Assembly (NCBI GenBank): GCA_905234985.1
Contig: CAJOJQ010000023.1
Coordinates: forward strand, 1 to 49,865
DNA: 49,865 nt
From: an uncultured Christensenellaceae bacterium
GTDB lineage: Bacteria > Bacillota > Clostridia > Christensenellales > Aristaeellaceae
Direction: 5' to 3'
The stretch's first letter is position 1, and the number at the start of each line of letters is the position of its first letter. Below the pieces are notes generated by a model. The model searched no databases, was not told the DNA's origin, and worked only from the letters and a program-made list of their open reading frames with translations. Below, one piece after another: positions 1-7,131 of the stretch. The translations under genes were made by a program, and so were the position numbers.

Positions 1-532
1 TGGGCGGCCGGCGCGGCCGTAGCGGAGGCGCGGGAATCGCGCCGGAGCGTCTCAAGGGTGGGTGGGTGGGCGTTTCCCCCTGCATCGAAACCACACAGCC
101 TCACCTAATCCGCGCGGCGGTGATCTCTCTCCCTCTCCCGTCTCTATACCAAATTTGTGTCATACAAAAACCGGGTAAAAAATCCCGTATTTTATCGGCT
201 GCCCTTCCTCCTGCTGGCCTCCCCAGTGTTTGGGGGTGGGGTGCTTTTTCTCCGTCCACGTGGACGGGGTTACAAATTTGTGCCATACAAAAACCGGGTA
301 GAAAATCCCGTATTTTATCGGCTGCCCTTCCTCCTGTTGGCCTCCCCAGTGTTTGGGGGTGGGGTGCTTTTTCTCCGTCCACGTGGACGGGGTTACAAAA
401 TTGTGTCATGCAAAAACATGGGTAAAAATGCCTGATTATATAGGCGGCCCCTATGTTTCCGACCCTCCCCGATTTTTGGGGGTGGGGTGTCCAACACACA
501 CGATCTACTGCATTTTTCACCGATGCGGAAAA
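1..532. other. Non-coding left edge, no supported gene
   Basis: No reading frame here has a ribosome-binding site and a recognisable product. The stretch holds a G-rich GGGTGGGTGGGTGGG-like tract near 56-70 and the three-unit tandem repeat listed separately. It lies inside the integrative element whose right end is at about 3218. The outer left end of the element and the intact tRNA-Ser expected there are outside the window. Confidence 0.55.
151..519. repeat. Three-unit 123-bp tandem repeat with hairpins
   Basis: Units begin at about 151, 274 and 397 with a period of exactly 123 bp. The first two are nearly identical and the third is strongly diverged after its first 30 bases. Each unit starts with a TTTGTGTCATACAAA-like sequence. 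Units one and two also carry the 16-bp palindrome CCGTCCACGTGGACGG (252-267 and 375-390) and a CCCC-N7-GGGG hairpin. Because 123 is a multiple of three, a minus-strand frame reads through as 41-residue repeats, but it lacks a ribosome-binding site and I do not regard it as a gene. A replication or regulatory role in the element is possible but unproven. Confidence 0.8.
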
Positions 533-784
533 TCATACTCCATAGTGTTTTTCTATAATGTGCTCCGAATCCCCGGAATCATCCAGGACGAAAAGGGCGT
601 GCTTGATTCTCCGGCTCGCTACGATCAAGTCCCGCCAGGCGTCGATGTAAAACCCGGACAGACTGGAGATCAGCCCGGACACCATTTCAATTTCTTTGTC
701 AATGGTTCTTAGCTGCTCCACGGCCCTGATTTGCCTAAGCTGCTCAAACTTTCCGCTGTTCCTCCTGGCTGGCTTTTCCTGCAT
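533..784 (-). CDS. Small hypothetical protein of the integrative element
   Basis: An 83-residue protein I do not recognise. It is charged and mostly helical, with a basic N-terminus (residues 1-20) followed by a likely coiled segment. An AGGAGG site lies 7 nt before the ATG. A strong minus-strand promoter (TTGCAT, 17 nt, TATACT at 901-929) lies upstream, separated from the gene by a GC-rich hairpin at 813-840. Position and size fit an accessory gene of the element; no function can be assigned. Confidence 0.6.
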   Translation of the reverse strand: MQEKPARRNSGKFEQLRQIRAVEQLRTIDKEIEMVSGLISSLSGFYIDAWRDLIVASRRIKHALFVLDDSGDSEHIIEKHYGV

Positions 785-812
785 AAAAACGCCTCCTTCA
801 CCATATGCAAAC

Positions 813-840
813 GCCCAGGGGAAGACGTTTTCCCCTGGGC
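813..840. terminator. GC-rich hairpin in 5' leader of the 83-aa gene
   Basis: Perfect inverted repeat GCCCAGGGGA / TCCCCTGGGC with an 8-nt loop. There is no clear T-run on either side, so it may be a leader structure or weak terminator rather than a true intrinsic terminator. Confidence 0.45.
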
Positions 841-900
841 GCTGCTCCCCCTGTGTACTGGCCCCGCTGCTGATATGGGCTTACCGTATGACACAAGGAA

Positions 901-929
901 AGTATACCATAATCCTGCATAAAATGCAA
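901..929 (-). promoter_or_regulatory. Sigma-A type promoter for the 83-aa gene
   Basis: On the minus strand: TTGCAT (924-929), 17-nt spacer, TATACT (901-906). Just downstream is TTGTGTCATACGG, which resembles the TTTGTGTCATAC sequence heading each 123-bp repeat unit and may be a shared operator of the element. Confidence 0.65.
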
Positions 930-997
930 GGATATACAAGGCTTTTTTGGAAAATAGCAGGCCATAACTTGCCGGTCATTTGCCGGTAATTTGCTGG

Positions 998-1240
998 CTA
1001 TGCACAGCGGTCGGGCCGGAGCATAGGCGGCACAGCATCAGCCGGGATGAAATAGCGGTAATACTTGCCATGGTCAGCGGCAAAGAAAGGAATCTTCCCC
1101 GCCTTTATCCAGTTCAGAACGGTGTGCTTGTGGACGCCGTGGAGATCAGCGAAGGCGCGAACGGACACACATTCAGAAGGGTTGTCGGTCATGCTCAATT
1201 GGTTATGCTTCAGGATCAGCTCTTTATTCGCTTTGGTCAT
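998..1240 (-). CDS. Excisionase/MerR-like HTH protein 1
   Basis: An 80-residue DNA-binding protein. Residues about 25-70 form a winged helix-turn-helix of the excisionase (HTH_17/MerR-like) type: a CVSVRAFADLHGV helix, the HTVLNWIKAGKIPF recognition segment, then a YYRYFIPADAVPP wing. The ATG at 1240 is chosen because AGGAG lies 9 nt upstream; the longer frame from 1258 has none. It overlaps the end of the next HTH gene (stop 1224), so the two are co-translated. Proteins of this type direct integrase toward excision or repress element genes. Confidence 0.75.
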   Translation of the reverse strand: MTKANKELILKHNQLSMTDNPSECVSVRAFADLHGVHKHTVLNWIKAGKIPFFAADHGKYYRYFIPADAVPPMLRPDRCA

Positions 1241-1565
1241 TTTTCTTGCTCCTCTCATCTCTTATCCTTTGCCTGGGATCAGGAAGAAGCCCGGCAGCGT
1301 CCAGCACATCAGCCTGTGATTTCAGCAGCCGCGCCACCCGCAGCAGCAGCCGGGTATTTTCCCGCATGCGTGTATCTGCCGATTTGGGTGGCCCTGGCTT
1401 CCGGCTGGGCGGCTGGGCGGTGGCCGGTACCAGGTACCGGACGCGCCCCCGCCCGTGCCGAACGTATGCCGAAGGAATCCAACCCCGATGAATCCACTTC
1501 ATCACGGAATTGATATGGCAGCCATGCCGGGCGGCGTACTCCCTCGGCGTCAGATACTTTCTCAT
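1224..1565 (-). CDS. Excisionase/MerR-like HTH protein 2
   Basis: A 113-residue paralogue of the downstream HTH protein. Residues 4-50 are the HTH_17-like domain (YLTPREYAARHGC, then SVMKWIHRGWIPSAYV, then a RVRYLVPATAQPP wing), followed by a basic, helical tail of about 60 residues. The ATG at 1565 overlaps the TAA of the preceding gene (TAATG), pointing to translational coupling. Two such factors in series suggest one excisionase and one transcription factor, but which is which cannot be told from sequence. Confidence 0.75.
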   Translation of the reverse strand: MRKYLTPREYAARHGCHINSVMKWIHRGWIPSAYVRHGRGRVRYLVPATAQPPSRKPGPPKSADTRMRENTRLLLRVARLLKSQADVLDAAGLLPDPRQRIRDERSKKNDQSE

Positions 1566-1798
1566 TACGCCGGTTCCCCATCCCAGGGGCAATCTTGCTC
1601 GATGGCTTCAATGTCTTTCACGACTTCCTCGCCGTTTCCGTAGCTGCTTTCCAGGTCTAAAAGCAATTCCTGTTCAAGCTGGGTAAGCCCTGGTTCGCTG
1701 TTCTTTTTCATCAGCAAATCAAGCATTGTTTGAACGATTGCCATTGCCTCGGCAACGATTTGTTTTGTCTTTTTCAAGTCCTCTGTTTTGTATGTCAT
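1565..1798 (-). CDS. Small hypothetical helical protein
   Basis: A 77-residue acidic protein predicted to be mostly alpha-helical, with heptad-like Leu/Ile spacing between residues 10 and 60. I do not recognise the family. A purine-rich GGAGGC sequence sits just before the ATG. The stop overlaps the start of the HTH protein 2 gene, so it belongs to the same minus-strand operon of the integrative element. Confidence 0.6.
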   Translation of the reverse strand: MTYKTEDLKKTKQIVAEAMAIVQTMLDLLMKKNSEPGLTQLEQELLLDLESSYGNGEEVVKDIEAIEQDCPWDGEPA

Positions 1799-1889
1799 GG
1801 GGGGAGCCTCCTTCTGTATACATGCGTACCTGTGGCCTCATACGCGCACGCGCACGCATGGAATTAATAATATTAACCATCAATAATCA

Positions 1890-2219
1890 TCATTCCTGAT
1901 TTTGATAGTTTTTCATCACGGAAGGGGATGCAGGGGGAAACCCGGACGAAAACCCGTCACAACTGCCACTATTGCGGATGATGGCCGCCAAGTATGCCCA
2001 TGATGGACGCGGGGCCATAGCGGTACAATCCACGACAGCCTCCAGGGTGGGAACATCCCAGCCGCTATCCAACAGCGCCTTGAACTTCCGCTGCATCCAG
2101 GGAAGGGGCCGGAAACCGCACTCTTCGCAAAAATACCGGGTGAGATACTTTGAATCGATCAGAAGCTTTTCTTCCGTGTCTTTGGCAGCATTGAAAGCTA
2201 CATATAGTGGGCTTGTCAT
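1890..2219 (-). CDS. DnaD-like small replication-type protein
   Basis: A 109-residue protein. The ATG at 2219 is chosen for a GGAGG site 6 nt upstream; the longer frame from 2300 runs into the integrase promoter. Residues 20-85 resemble the helical DnaD/DnaB C-terminal domain: YLTRYFCEECGFRPLPWM, a long helix, then a SWAYLAAIIRN closing helix like the YI..IL motif of that family. Such domains help load helicase in Firmicute mobile elements. It is divergently transcribed from the integrase. The similarity is judged by eye; a hypothetical protein is the alternative. Confidence 0.5.
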   Translation of the reverse strand: MTSPLYVAFNAAKDTEEKLLIDSKYLTRYFCEECGFRPLPWMQRKFKALLDSGWDVPTLEAVVDCTAMAPRPSWAYLAAIIRNSGSCDGFSSGFPPASPSVMKNYQNQE

Positions 2220-2241
2220 ACGATACCTCCATATCAAGCGA

Positions 2242-2273
2242 TTGAAAATCATACCTTTTCCGGCTATGATTTT
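2242..2273 (+). promoter_or_regulatory. Integrase promoter with inverted repeat
   Basis: TTGAAA (2242-2247), 17-nt spacer, TATGAT (2265-2270). The inverted repeat AAAATCATA (2245-2253) / TATGATTTT (2265-2273) covers both elements, as expected of a repressor site. One of the two nearby HTH proteins is the obvious candidate to bind here. Confidence 0.6.
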
Positions 2274-2293
2274 GGTACAAGGGGGTGTTCCGT

Positions 2294-3175
2294 ATGACAC
2301 TGAAAAGCTATCTTGATTTATGGCTTGAAACCTACATAGACCCCAAGAAGGCGAAGAACACAGGAAGGGCTTACCGCTTCGCCCTGGCCCACCTTTCCCC
2401 GAAGATCACCGGCACGGAGATCACCGAGATACAGCCGATCAGGATGCAGAAGGAGATAAACGACCTTGAAGCCGTATTCCCCAGGCAAGCGCAAATCCTG
2501 TATACCGTTCTCCGGGCGGCCATGAAACGCGCCGTAAAACTGGACTACATAGACGGCAACCCCATGGACAAGGTAGACGTTCCGGGGCACAAGCCCAAGA
2601 AAGCAGAATACCTTCACCAGGAAGAAGCCTTTGCCTATGTCCGGGAAGCACAGAAGCAGCCAGCGGGGGCGCTCCTGGTGCTGATGCTGTGCCTGGGCCT
2701 TCGGAGGAACGAAGCCAGGGGGCTATGCTGTGGCGATCTTGACCAGGAAGGCGTGCTGCACATTCGGCGGCAGCGCACCAGGGAAGGGACGGCAGACCTG
2801 AAAAGTGAAGCATCCCGGCGAGATTTGCCCGTACCGGAGCCATTGAGGCGCTTTTTCATCGGCGCCCCTGACGCTTGGGTTATGGACGTTTCGGAAAAAT
2901 CGCTTAGAACGCAACACAGGCGCACGCTTTCAGCTATCGGATGCGAAAGGAACGTTACCCTTCACGGCCTCCGGCATAGCTGCGCCACGCTGGCCCTTGC
3001 CAACGGGGTACAGCTTGCCCAGATTTCCAAGCTGCTCGGACATGCGCATTATTCGCTGACGGTTGACCTCTACGCGCACGCAGACCTGGTCATGCTGCGG
3101 CGCTGCACCAATGTCGTATACGGTTCAATTTCTGCCCATCATACGGGGGAGGGCGCACGACTGGAAATCGTGTAA
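2294..3175 (+). CDS. int: Tyrosine recombinase (integrase)
   Basis: A 293-residue site-specific recombinase. Residues about 5-90 form the core-binding (SAM-like) domain and about 105-275 the catalytic domain. Visible catalytic signatures are LGLRRNEARG (first Arg), HGLRHSCATL (H-x-x-R), LLGHAHYSLT (His) and the nucleophile Tyr in TVDLYAH. ATG 2294 follows a GGGGG site; an upstream GTG at 2285 has none. The last codons and the TAA lie inside the tRNA-Ser-derived attachment sequence, so the C-terminus would change on excision. It is slightly short for the family, having no N-terminal arm-binding domain. It very likely integrates at tRNA-Ser(GGA). Confidence 0.92.
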   Translation: MTLKSYLDLWLETYIDPKKAKNTGRAYRFALAHLSPKITGTEITEIQPIRMQKEINDLEAVFPRQAQILYTVLRAAMKRAVKLDYIDGNPMDKVDVPGHKPKKAEYLHQEEAFAYVREAQKQPAGALLVLMLCLGLRRNEARGLCCGDLDQEGVLHIRRQRTREGTADLKSEASRRDLPVPEPLRRFFIGAPDAWVMDVSEKSLRTQHRRTLSAIGCERNVTLHGLRHSCATLALANGVQLAQISKLLGHAHYSLTVDLYAHADLVMLRRCTNVVYGSISAHHTGEGARLEIV

Positions 3176-3218
3176 CCGGTAAAACGGTTCGAGAGTTCGA
3201 ATCTCTCCTTCTCCGCCA
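3156..3218 (+). tRNA. 3' fragment of tRNA-Ser(GGA): attachment site
   Basis: The sequence folds as the 3' part of a serine tRNA: anticodon stem CACGA/TCGTG around loop CTGGAAA (anticodon GGA), variable arm AACCG/CGGTT, T-arm GAGAG-TTCGAAT-CTCTC, acceptor strand CTTCTCC, then G and an encoded CCA. No matching 5' acceptor or D-arm precedes it; the integrase gene does. This is the classic duplicated 3' tRNA end at the far side of an element integrated into a tRNA gene. The intact gene should lie left of the window. Confidence 0.88.
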
Positions 3219-3220
3219 CC

Positions 3221-3267
3221 ACCCCTTGGGGTTCTTCCAATCAGGAACCCCAAGGGGTTGATTTTTT
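3221..3267 (+). terminator. Intrinsic terminator after the tRNA-Ser end
   Basis: A 14-bp perfect stem (3221-3234 with 3245-3258; ACCCCTTGGGGTTC and its complement), 10-nt loop, then a T6 run at 3262-3267. It is probably the original terminator of the tRNA-Ser gene, now ending integrase transcripts. Confidence 0.88.
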
Positions 3268-3287
3268 CCTTGGCTGTTCCATAATTT

Positions 3288-3444
3288 ACCAGTGCCAGCA
3301 ATTTCGGAATCGTGTGATGCGATTTAGAAGAAAATCGTGTAACGAGTATTGACTTTCTGACAAAATATGGGGATTGAGAAGGAAAGCATTTTCCATGGGT
3401 ATATTATTCATGTTCTGCTGAAAACGAACCACAGTTTCGGACAT
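3288..3444 (-). pseudogene. Decayed leader ORF related to the metY leader peptide
   Basis: The frame starts ATG at 3444 after GAAGGGAGG, in the same context as the metY leader at 24943, and begins with the same residues MSET. It then diverges and has lost the clustered Cys codons of the metY leader. It continues about 51 codons to a TAA at 3288 with no gene behind it, because the integrated element follows. I read it as the remnant of a leader peptide whose target gene was lost or displaced. Confidence 0.5.
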
Positions 3445-3516
3445 CCTTCGCGCCTCCCTTCGGATGAAGTATCTGCACGATAATACAATAAATCTACTAT
3501 GTCAATGGGTAATTTA
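3435..3516 (-). repeat. Duplicate of the metY promoter/operator/leader start
   Basis: 82 bp align without gaps to 24934-25015, with about 72 identical positions by my count. Both carry a minus-strand TTGACA, the 17-bp operator TCTACTATGTCAATGGG (3493-3509), the ribosome-binding site and the first leader codons. The copy by metY is functional in layout; this one has no Cys-rich leader and no gene downstream. Confidence 0.8.
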
Positions 3517-3628
3517 GATTTTTTGAAAAAAATATCGTGTTATCCGAGGACTATATTTCCAGGTATGCGATAAGAAAATGTCGTTGATCCTAATGCCGCG
3601 GCAGAAATAAAAAGAAGGATAAATGGAC

Positions 3629-3656
3629 TTGACAAAACCAACAAAATCCTTAGAAT
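3629..3656 (+). promoter_or_regulatory. Promoter for the small CxxC protein gene
   Basis: TTGACA (3629-3634), 16-nt spacer, TAGAAT (3651-3656), about 60 nt ahead of the gene start. Confidence 0.55.
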
Positions 3657-3716
3657 AAACCGATAGATGGGCTGTTGTCCCCGTTGGGCAATCATATTGA
3701 AAGCGCGGTGATCCTT

Positions 3717-3935
3717 GTGAAATCTATTCTGATTAAAGATACCACCAGGGAAGAGAGGATTCAGATCGTTCAGCAATCGCTGTGGGGCAGCTGCGGGATT
3801 GACTGCGAATTTTGCTCCGGCTGCGATAACCGGGGCGGCGGGAGGACAGAGAGCATCTACCAGCCGTATATCGACGGCCTGAAAGAGCTTCGGGAAATCA
3901 ACGCGGCGTACAGCGCTCCCTTTGTGCGCGGGTGA
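3717..3935 (+). CDS. Small conserved Cys-rich protein, copy 1
   Basis: A 72-residue protein paralogous to that at 23127. Shared features are the N-terminal KSILI-DTTREER-QIV segment, a central cysteine cluster (here CGIDCEFCSGC, four Cys) and a C-terminal YQPYIDGLKELREIN segment. The GTG at 3717 aligns with the start of the paralogue; its ribosome-binding site is weak. The cysteines could bind metal or sense thiols, but I know no established function. Both copies lie next to a metY-type leader, which hints at a link to sulfur metabolism. Confidence 0.75.
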   Translation: MKSILIKDTTREERIQIVQQSLWGSCGIDCEFCSGCDNRGGGRTESIYQPYIDGLKELREINAAYSAPFVRG

Positions 3936-3972
3936 TCGAAAAGAATCACCTACTTGAAAAGTAGGGAAAAGG

Positions 3973-4002
3973 TTGACTTGCCGATTGATCGTGTGGTATA
4001 AT
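3973..4002 (+). promoter_or_regulatory. Promoter of the secreted 185-aa protein
   Basis: TTGACT (3973-3978), 18-nt spacer, TATAAT (3997-4002). The direct start site would fall about 50 nt ahead of the ATG. Confidence 0.7.
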
Positions 4003-4060
4003 GACGTTATAACAGAAGGGGCGAAAACCCCTGAACATACAAAAGGAGGCTGATTTATCC

Positions 4061-4618
4061 ATGAAGAAACTGTTTACTCTGCTGATCGCGGCGATGCTGC
4101 TGTGCGGTGTGGCCGCCGCTGAAACTGTGGACGCCTACACCACCGCTTCCGCCACCAAGACCGTGCTGTCCGGCGACGCCCTGGCCGCAGTCGAAGAAGT
4201 GCTGATGGCCAAGAGTTCCCTGCTTTCCTCCGCGGACGAGGCCAAGGCCGAAGGCTATCAGGCCAAAACGGGCACCGGTATTGCCCAGATCATGTCCATC
4301 AACGTGGACGGCTCCATCGGCCTGAGCTCCATCAGCGAATGGAAATATGAAAATGGCAAGGTATTCGTTCGGCTGACCCAGGGCCAGAATGCCCTGAATC
4401 TTGCCAAGGAAGGCGCGACCGGCACGCTGCTGGTGAAGGGTGACAGCGGTTATTATATCGTGCATCTGAAAACCGTGGCCGTGACCGTGCTGGAATACAG
4501 CGCAGAAACCGCAGGCCAGTTCGACCAGTATTATTCCGGCGCGGCCAACGCCCTGAATGAATACGACATCGAATTTGACGTGGGCGCGATCGAACAGACC
4601 TCCATGCTCATGTTCTGA
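4061..4618 (+). CDS. Secreted protein, possible FMN-binding split barrel
   Basis: A 185-residue protein with a signal peptide (residues 1-20, MKKLFTLLIAAMLLCGVAAA). The mature part has a helix at 35-60 followed by a beta-rich segment at about 70-150 (IGLSSISEWKYENGKVFVRL, then alternating strands) that resembles the pyridoxamine-phosphate-oxidase-like split barrel. This is a visual resemblance only. AAAGGAGG precedes the ATG, and the gene has its own promoter and terminator, so it is monocistronic. No partner genes are evident. Confidence 0.7.
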   Translation: MKKLFTLLIAAMLLCGVAAAETVDAYTTASATKTVLSGDALAAVEEVLMAKSSLLSSADEAKAEGYQAKTGTGIAQIMSINVDGSIGLSSISEWKYENGKVFVRLTQGQNALNLAKEGATGTLLVKGDSGYYIVHLKTVAVTVLEYSAETAGQFDQYYSGAANALNEYDIEFDVGAIEQTSMLMF

Positions 4619-4633
4619 TCCATGACCGTTTCT

Positions 4634-4666
4634 GCCGGAAAACCGCGTGTGCTTTCCGGCTTTTTT
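4634..4666 (+). terminator. Intrinsic terminator
   Basis: Stem GCCGGAAA (4634-4641) / TTTCCGGC (4653-4660), 11-nt loop, T6 run at 4661-4666. It ends the secreted-protein transcript. Confidence 0.92.
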
Positions 4667-4707
4667 ATTTTCCTTACTGCATTTCCGCGAATAGTATATT
4701 AAATTGA

Positions 4708-4736
4708 TTGACTTTATATTTTTTGTGTGATATGAC
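4708..4736 (+). promoter_or_regulatory. Promoter of the amino-acid ABC transporter operon
   Basis: TTGACT (4708-4713), 17-nt spacer, TATGAC (4731-4736). The 5' leader to the first gene (4737-4920) is about 180 nt. It contains a CCGTCT/AGACGG hairpin near 4748-4761 and an out-of-context 37-codon frame with two Cys codons (about 4772-4884) that has no clear ribosome-binding site, so I do not call it a leader gene. Confidence 0.5.
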
Positions 4737-4920
4737 CTTTTCGCCGTCTGTGAAGACGGAGATTTTCAGGAATGCGAGAAGCGGTCATGCTCGATGCAAA
4801 TACACAAAAAGAGCAGGGATGTTCTTTCCTTTTTTTGCCCTTTGCATATAATGGATATACAGCCGCAGGCTGCGCAGCCGGTTGATCACCGCTGCCTGGC
4901 CTGTTTATCCGGAGGATCAA

Positions 4921-5592
4921 GTGGACTGGACCTTTATTGCTTCCCATGTATGGGATTATGTCGGCGGCGCGTGGGTGACGCTGCGGTTCGGGCTGTATGG
5001 GGTACTGTGCTCCTTGGCGCTGGGGATGCTTTGCTGCCTGGCGCGTTATTTTCGTGTGCCCGTTTTTCGGCAGCTCGCGGTGGGGTACATCGAATTGGCC
5101 CGGAACACGCCGCTGTTGGTGCAGCTCTTTTTTCTGTATGCCGGTCTGCCAAGGGTGGGAATCAAATTCAGCGCGGAAGCCTGCGCCGTGATCGGGCTGA
5201 CCTTCCTGGGGGGCGCGTACATGGCGGAGGCGTTCCGAAGCGGCCTGGAGGCGGTGGACAAAGCGCAGGTGGAGGCCGGGGCGTGCATCGGCCTGACCCG
5301 GAGGCAGAATATCCGCTACGTGATTTTTCCCCAGGCCCTGGCCACGGCAGTGCCCGCCCTGTTTGCCAATGTGATTTTCCTCATTAAAGAAACCAGCGTG
5401 TTTTCCGTGCTGGCCATGATGGACCTGATGAACGTGGCGGATACCCTGCGCACCAGCGGCGGACGCACGGTAGAGGTGCTGTTCATGCTGGTTATGGCCT
5501 ATCTCATCATTCTGCTGCCCGTGTCCGTGATCGCGACGATGGTGGAAAGGAGGCTCCGCTATGCAGGATTTGGGGATCAGCATTCTGTTTAA
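4921..5592 (+). CDS. Polar amino-acid (likely cystine) ABC permease 1
   Basis: A 223-residue inner-membrane permease of the HisM/GlnP type with about five transmembrane helices. The EAA-type cytoplasmic loop that docks the ATPase is seen at GLEAVDKAQVEAGACIGLTR. GTG 4921 is chosen because GGAGG ends 5 nt before it; an in-frame TTG at 4882 lacks a site. It overlaps the next permease by 32 bp. With permease 2, the ATPase and the binding protein at 7403 it forms one importer. Cystine or cysteine is inferred from the Cys-leader control of the binding-protein gene. Confidence 0.88.
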   Translation: MDWTFIASHVWDYVGGAWVTLRFGLYGVLCSLALGMLCCLARYFRVPVFRQLAVGYIELARNTPLLVQLFFLYAGLPRVGIKFSAEACAVIGLTFLGGAYMAEAFRSGLEAVDKAQVEAGACIGLTRRQNIRYVIFPQALATAVPALFANVIFLIKETSVFSVLAMMDLMNVADTLRTSGGRTVEVLFMLVMAYLIILLPVSVIATMVERRLRYAGFGDQHSV

Positions 5593-6232
5593 GGGCATCA
5601 ATTTCCAGCGGCTCATGGGCGGTCTCTGGGTCACGCTGCGCTTAGCCCTCATCACCATCGGGCTTTCCTGCCTGTTCGGCCTGCTGTTCGGGATGCTGAT
5701 GCTGTCCAAACGGAAAATCGCAAAGGTTTTCTGCCGGATGTGGCTGGAGATCGTGCGCTTCATGCCCCAGTTGGTGCTGCTCTATATCGTGTATTTCGGT
5801 TTTGCCCGTTTATTCGGCTGGGACCTGGACGGGGAGACCAGCGCCGTGATCGTGTTCACCTTCTGGGGAACGGCGGAGATGGGCGATCTGATCCGCGGGG
5901 CCCTGACTTCCATTCCCCTGCATCAAACGGAGTCAGCGGCAGCGCTGGGCCTGACAAAAGGCCAGGTCTATCTGTACGTTCTGATCCCGCAAACCCTGCG
6001 CCGCCTGCTGCCCCAGGCCATCAATCTGTCCACCCGCATCATCAAAACCACGGCGCTGGTGAAGATGATCAACGTGACGGAGGTGTTGAAGGTGGGCCAA
6101 CAGATCATCGGCCAGTTTTACCGGCAGCCCGACGCGGCTTTCTGGGTATATTTCGTGATTTTCCTGCTTTACTTCCTGGTGTGCTGGCCGTTCTCATTGC
6201 TTGCTAAACAGCTTGAGAAACGCTGGGCGTGA
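5561..6232 (+). CDS. Polar amino-acid (likely cystine) ABC permease 2
   Basis: A 223-residue partner of the preceding permease, same HisM/GlnP fold. The loop IPLHQTESAAALGLTKGQVY is the ATPase-docking motif. GGAGG lies 6 nt before the ATG, inside the end of permease 1. The close overlap supports a heterodimeric channel made from both proteins. Confidence 0.88.
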   Translation: MQDLGISILFKGINFQRLMGGLWVTLRLALITIGLSCLFGLLFGMLMLSKRKIAKVFCRMWLEIVRFMPQLVLLYIVYFGFARLFGWDLDGETSAVIVFTFWGTAEMGDLIRGALTSIPLHQTESAAALGLTKGQVYLYVLIPQTLRRLLPQAINLSTRIIKTTALVKMINVTEVLKVGQQIIGQFYRQPDAAFWVYFVIFLLYFLVCWPFSLLAKQLEKRWA

Positions 6233-6249
6233 AAGGAGAAGTGACAAAC

Positions 6250-7038
6250 ATGGCGGATACGATCCTTCGGGTCAACGATATTCACAAGTCCTTTGACGGT
6301 ACCGGCGTGCTGCGGGGCGTTTCACTGGAGATCCGGGAAGGCGAAGTGGTGGTGATCGTGGGCCCCAGCGGGTGCGGAAAAAGCACGCTGCTTCGCTGCA
6401 TCAACGGGCTGGAGGCCATCGACAAGGGCGAAATCTGGCTGCGGAATGAAAAAATCTCAGGCCGCACGAAGGACTTGCATCTGGTGCGTCAGAAAATCGG
6501 CATGGTATTTCAAAGCTACGATCTGTTCCCCCATATGAAGGTGATGGACAATCTGCTGCTGGGCCCCACCAAAGCCTTGGGAAAACCGAAGCAGGAAGTG
6601 GAACAGGAAGCCATGCAGATGCTGGAGCGGGTGGGCCTCAAGGAAAAAGCCCATGTCTATCCCCGCACCCTGTCCGGCGGGCAGAAGCAGCGGGTGGCGC
6701 TGGTGCGGGCCATGCTGATGCATCCGGAGATCATGCTGCTGGACGAAATCACAGCAGCCCTTGACCCGGAAATGGTCAGCGAAGTGCTGAACGTCGTGAT
6801 CGACCTGGCTCGGGGCGGCATGACCATGGCCATCGTGACCCACGAAATGCGCTTTGCCGAGGCCGTGGCGGATCGGGTGCTGTTCCTGGAAGAAGGCGTC
6901 GTGCTGGAAGAAGGAACGCCGGAAAAGTTTTTCCATGCTCCAACAACGGAAAGGGCGCGGCGTTTCCTGCAAAGCTTTACATATGCTTCCAAACGGGATA
7001 AAGCCGAAGTACAGCCAAAAAACAATTTTGGGGATTGA
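6250..7038 (+). CDS. Amino-acid ABC transporter ATPase
   Basis: A 262-residue ATPase of the GlnQ/HisP class. Visible motifs: Walker A GPSGCGKST, Q-loop in VFQSYDLFPH, signature LSGGQKQRVA, Walker B IMLLDEITAALD and switch His in VTHEM. The ATG at 6250 is preferred over an upstream GTG (6229) that overlaps the permease stop and has no ribosome-binding site; AGGAG lies 11 nt before 6250. Its TGA overlaps the -35 box of the next promoter, so the binding-protein gene is separately controlled. Confidence 0.93.
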   Translation: MADTILRVNDIHKSFDGTGVLRGVSLEIREGEVVVIVGPSGCGKSTLLRCINGLEAIDKGEIWLRNEKISGRTKDLHLVRQKIGMVFQSYDLFPHMKVMDNLLLGPTKALGKPKQEVEQEAMQMLERVGLKEKAHVYPRTLSGGQKQRVALVRAMLMHPEIMLLDEITAALDPEMVSEVLNVVIDLARGGMTMAIVTHEMRFAEAVADRVLFLEEGVVLEEGTPEKFFHAPTTERARRFLQSFTYASKRDKAEVQPKNNFGD

Positions 7039-7089
7039 CAATCCAAACGGTTTGTCATATAATCCATATAACCCATCAAATTAGTGGGT
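7035..7089 (+). promoter_or_regulatory. Promoter and Rrf2-like operator of the binding-protein gene
   Basis: TTGACA (7035-7040), 17-nt spacer, consensus TATAAT (7058-7063). An inverted repeat ACCCA-N9-TGGGT follows at 7071-7089, over the expected start site. Read on the other strand, its core CCCACTAATTTGATGGG matches the metY operator CCTACTATGTCAATAGG at 11 of 17 positions. The Rrf2 protein encoded at 8521-8967 is the likely binder (inference). Confidence 0.72.
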
Positions 7090-7131
7090 AATTCGTCGGA
7101 AATGATCTGACTGAGAAAGGAGACGGAACAC

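Noticed and set aside
151..519. CRISPR array
   Set aside because: The three units are adjacent without unique spacers and are 123 bp long; no cas genes are nearby.
101..520. Protein of 41-residue repeats on the minus strand
   Set aside because: No ribosome-binding site, and the frame survives only because the repeat length is a multiple of three; the third unit is diverged in a non-coding manner.
3325..3345. Second attachment core (AAATCGTGTAACG) near 3333
   Set aside because: Only the short AAATCGTGTAAC piece is shared with the tRNA fragment; no T-arm or acceptor follows.
4772..4884. Leader peptide ahead of the amino-acid permeases
   Set aside because: Contains two Cys codons but lacks a ribosome-binding site and a terminator between it and the permease gene.
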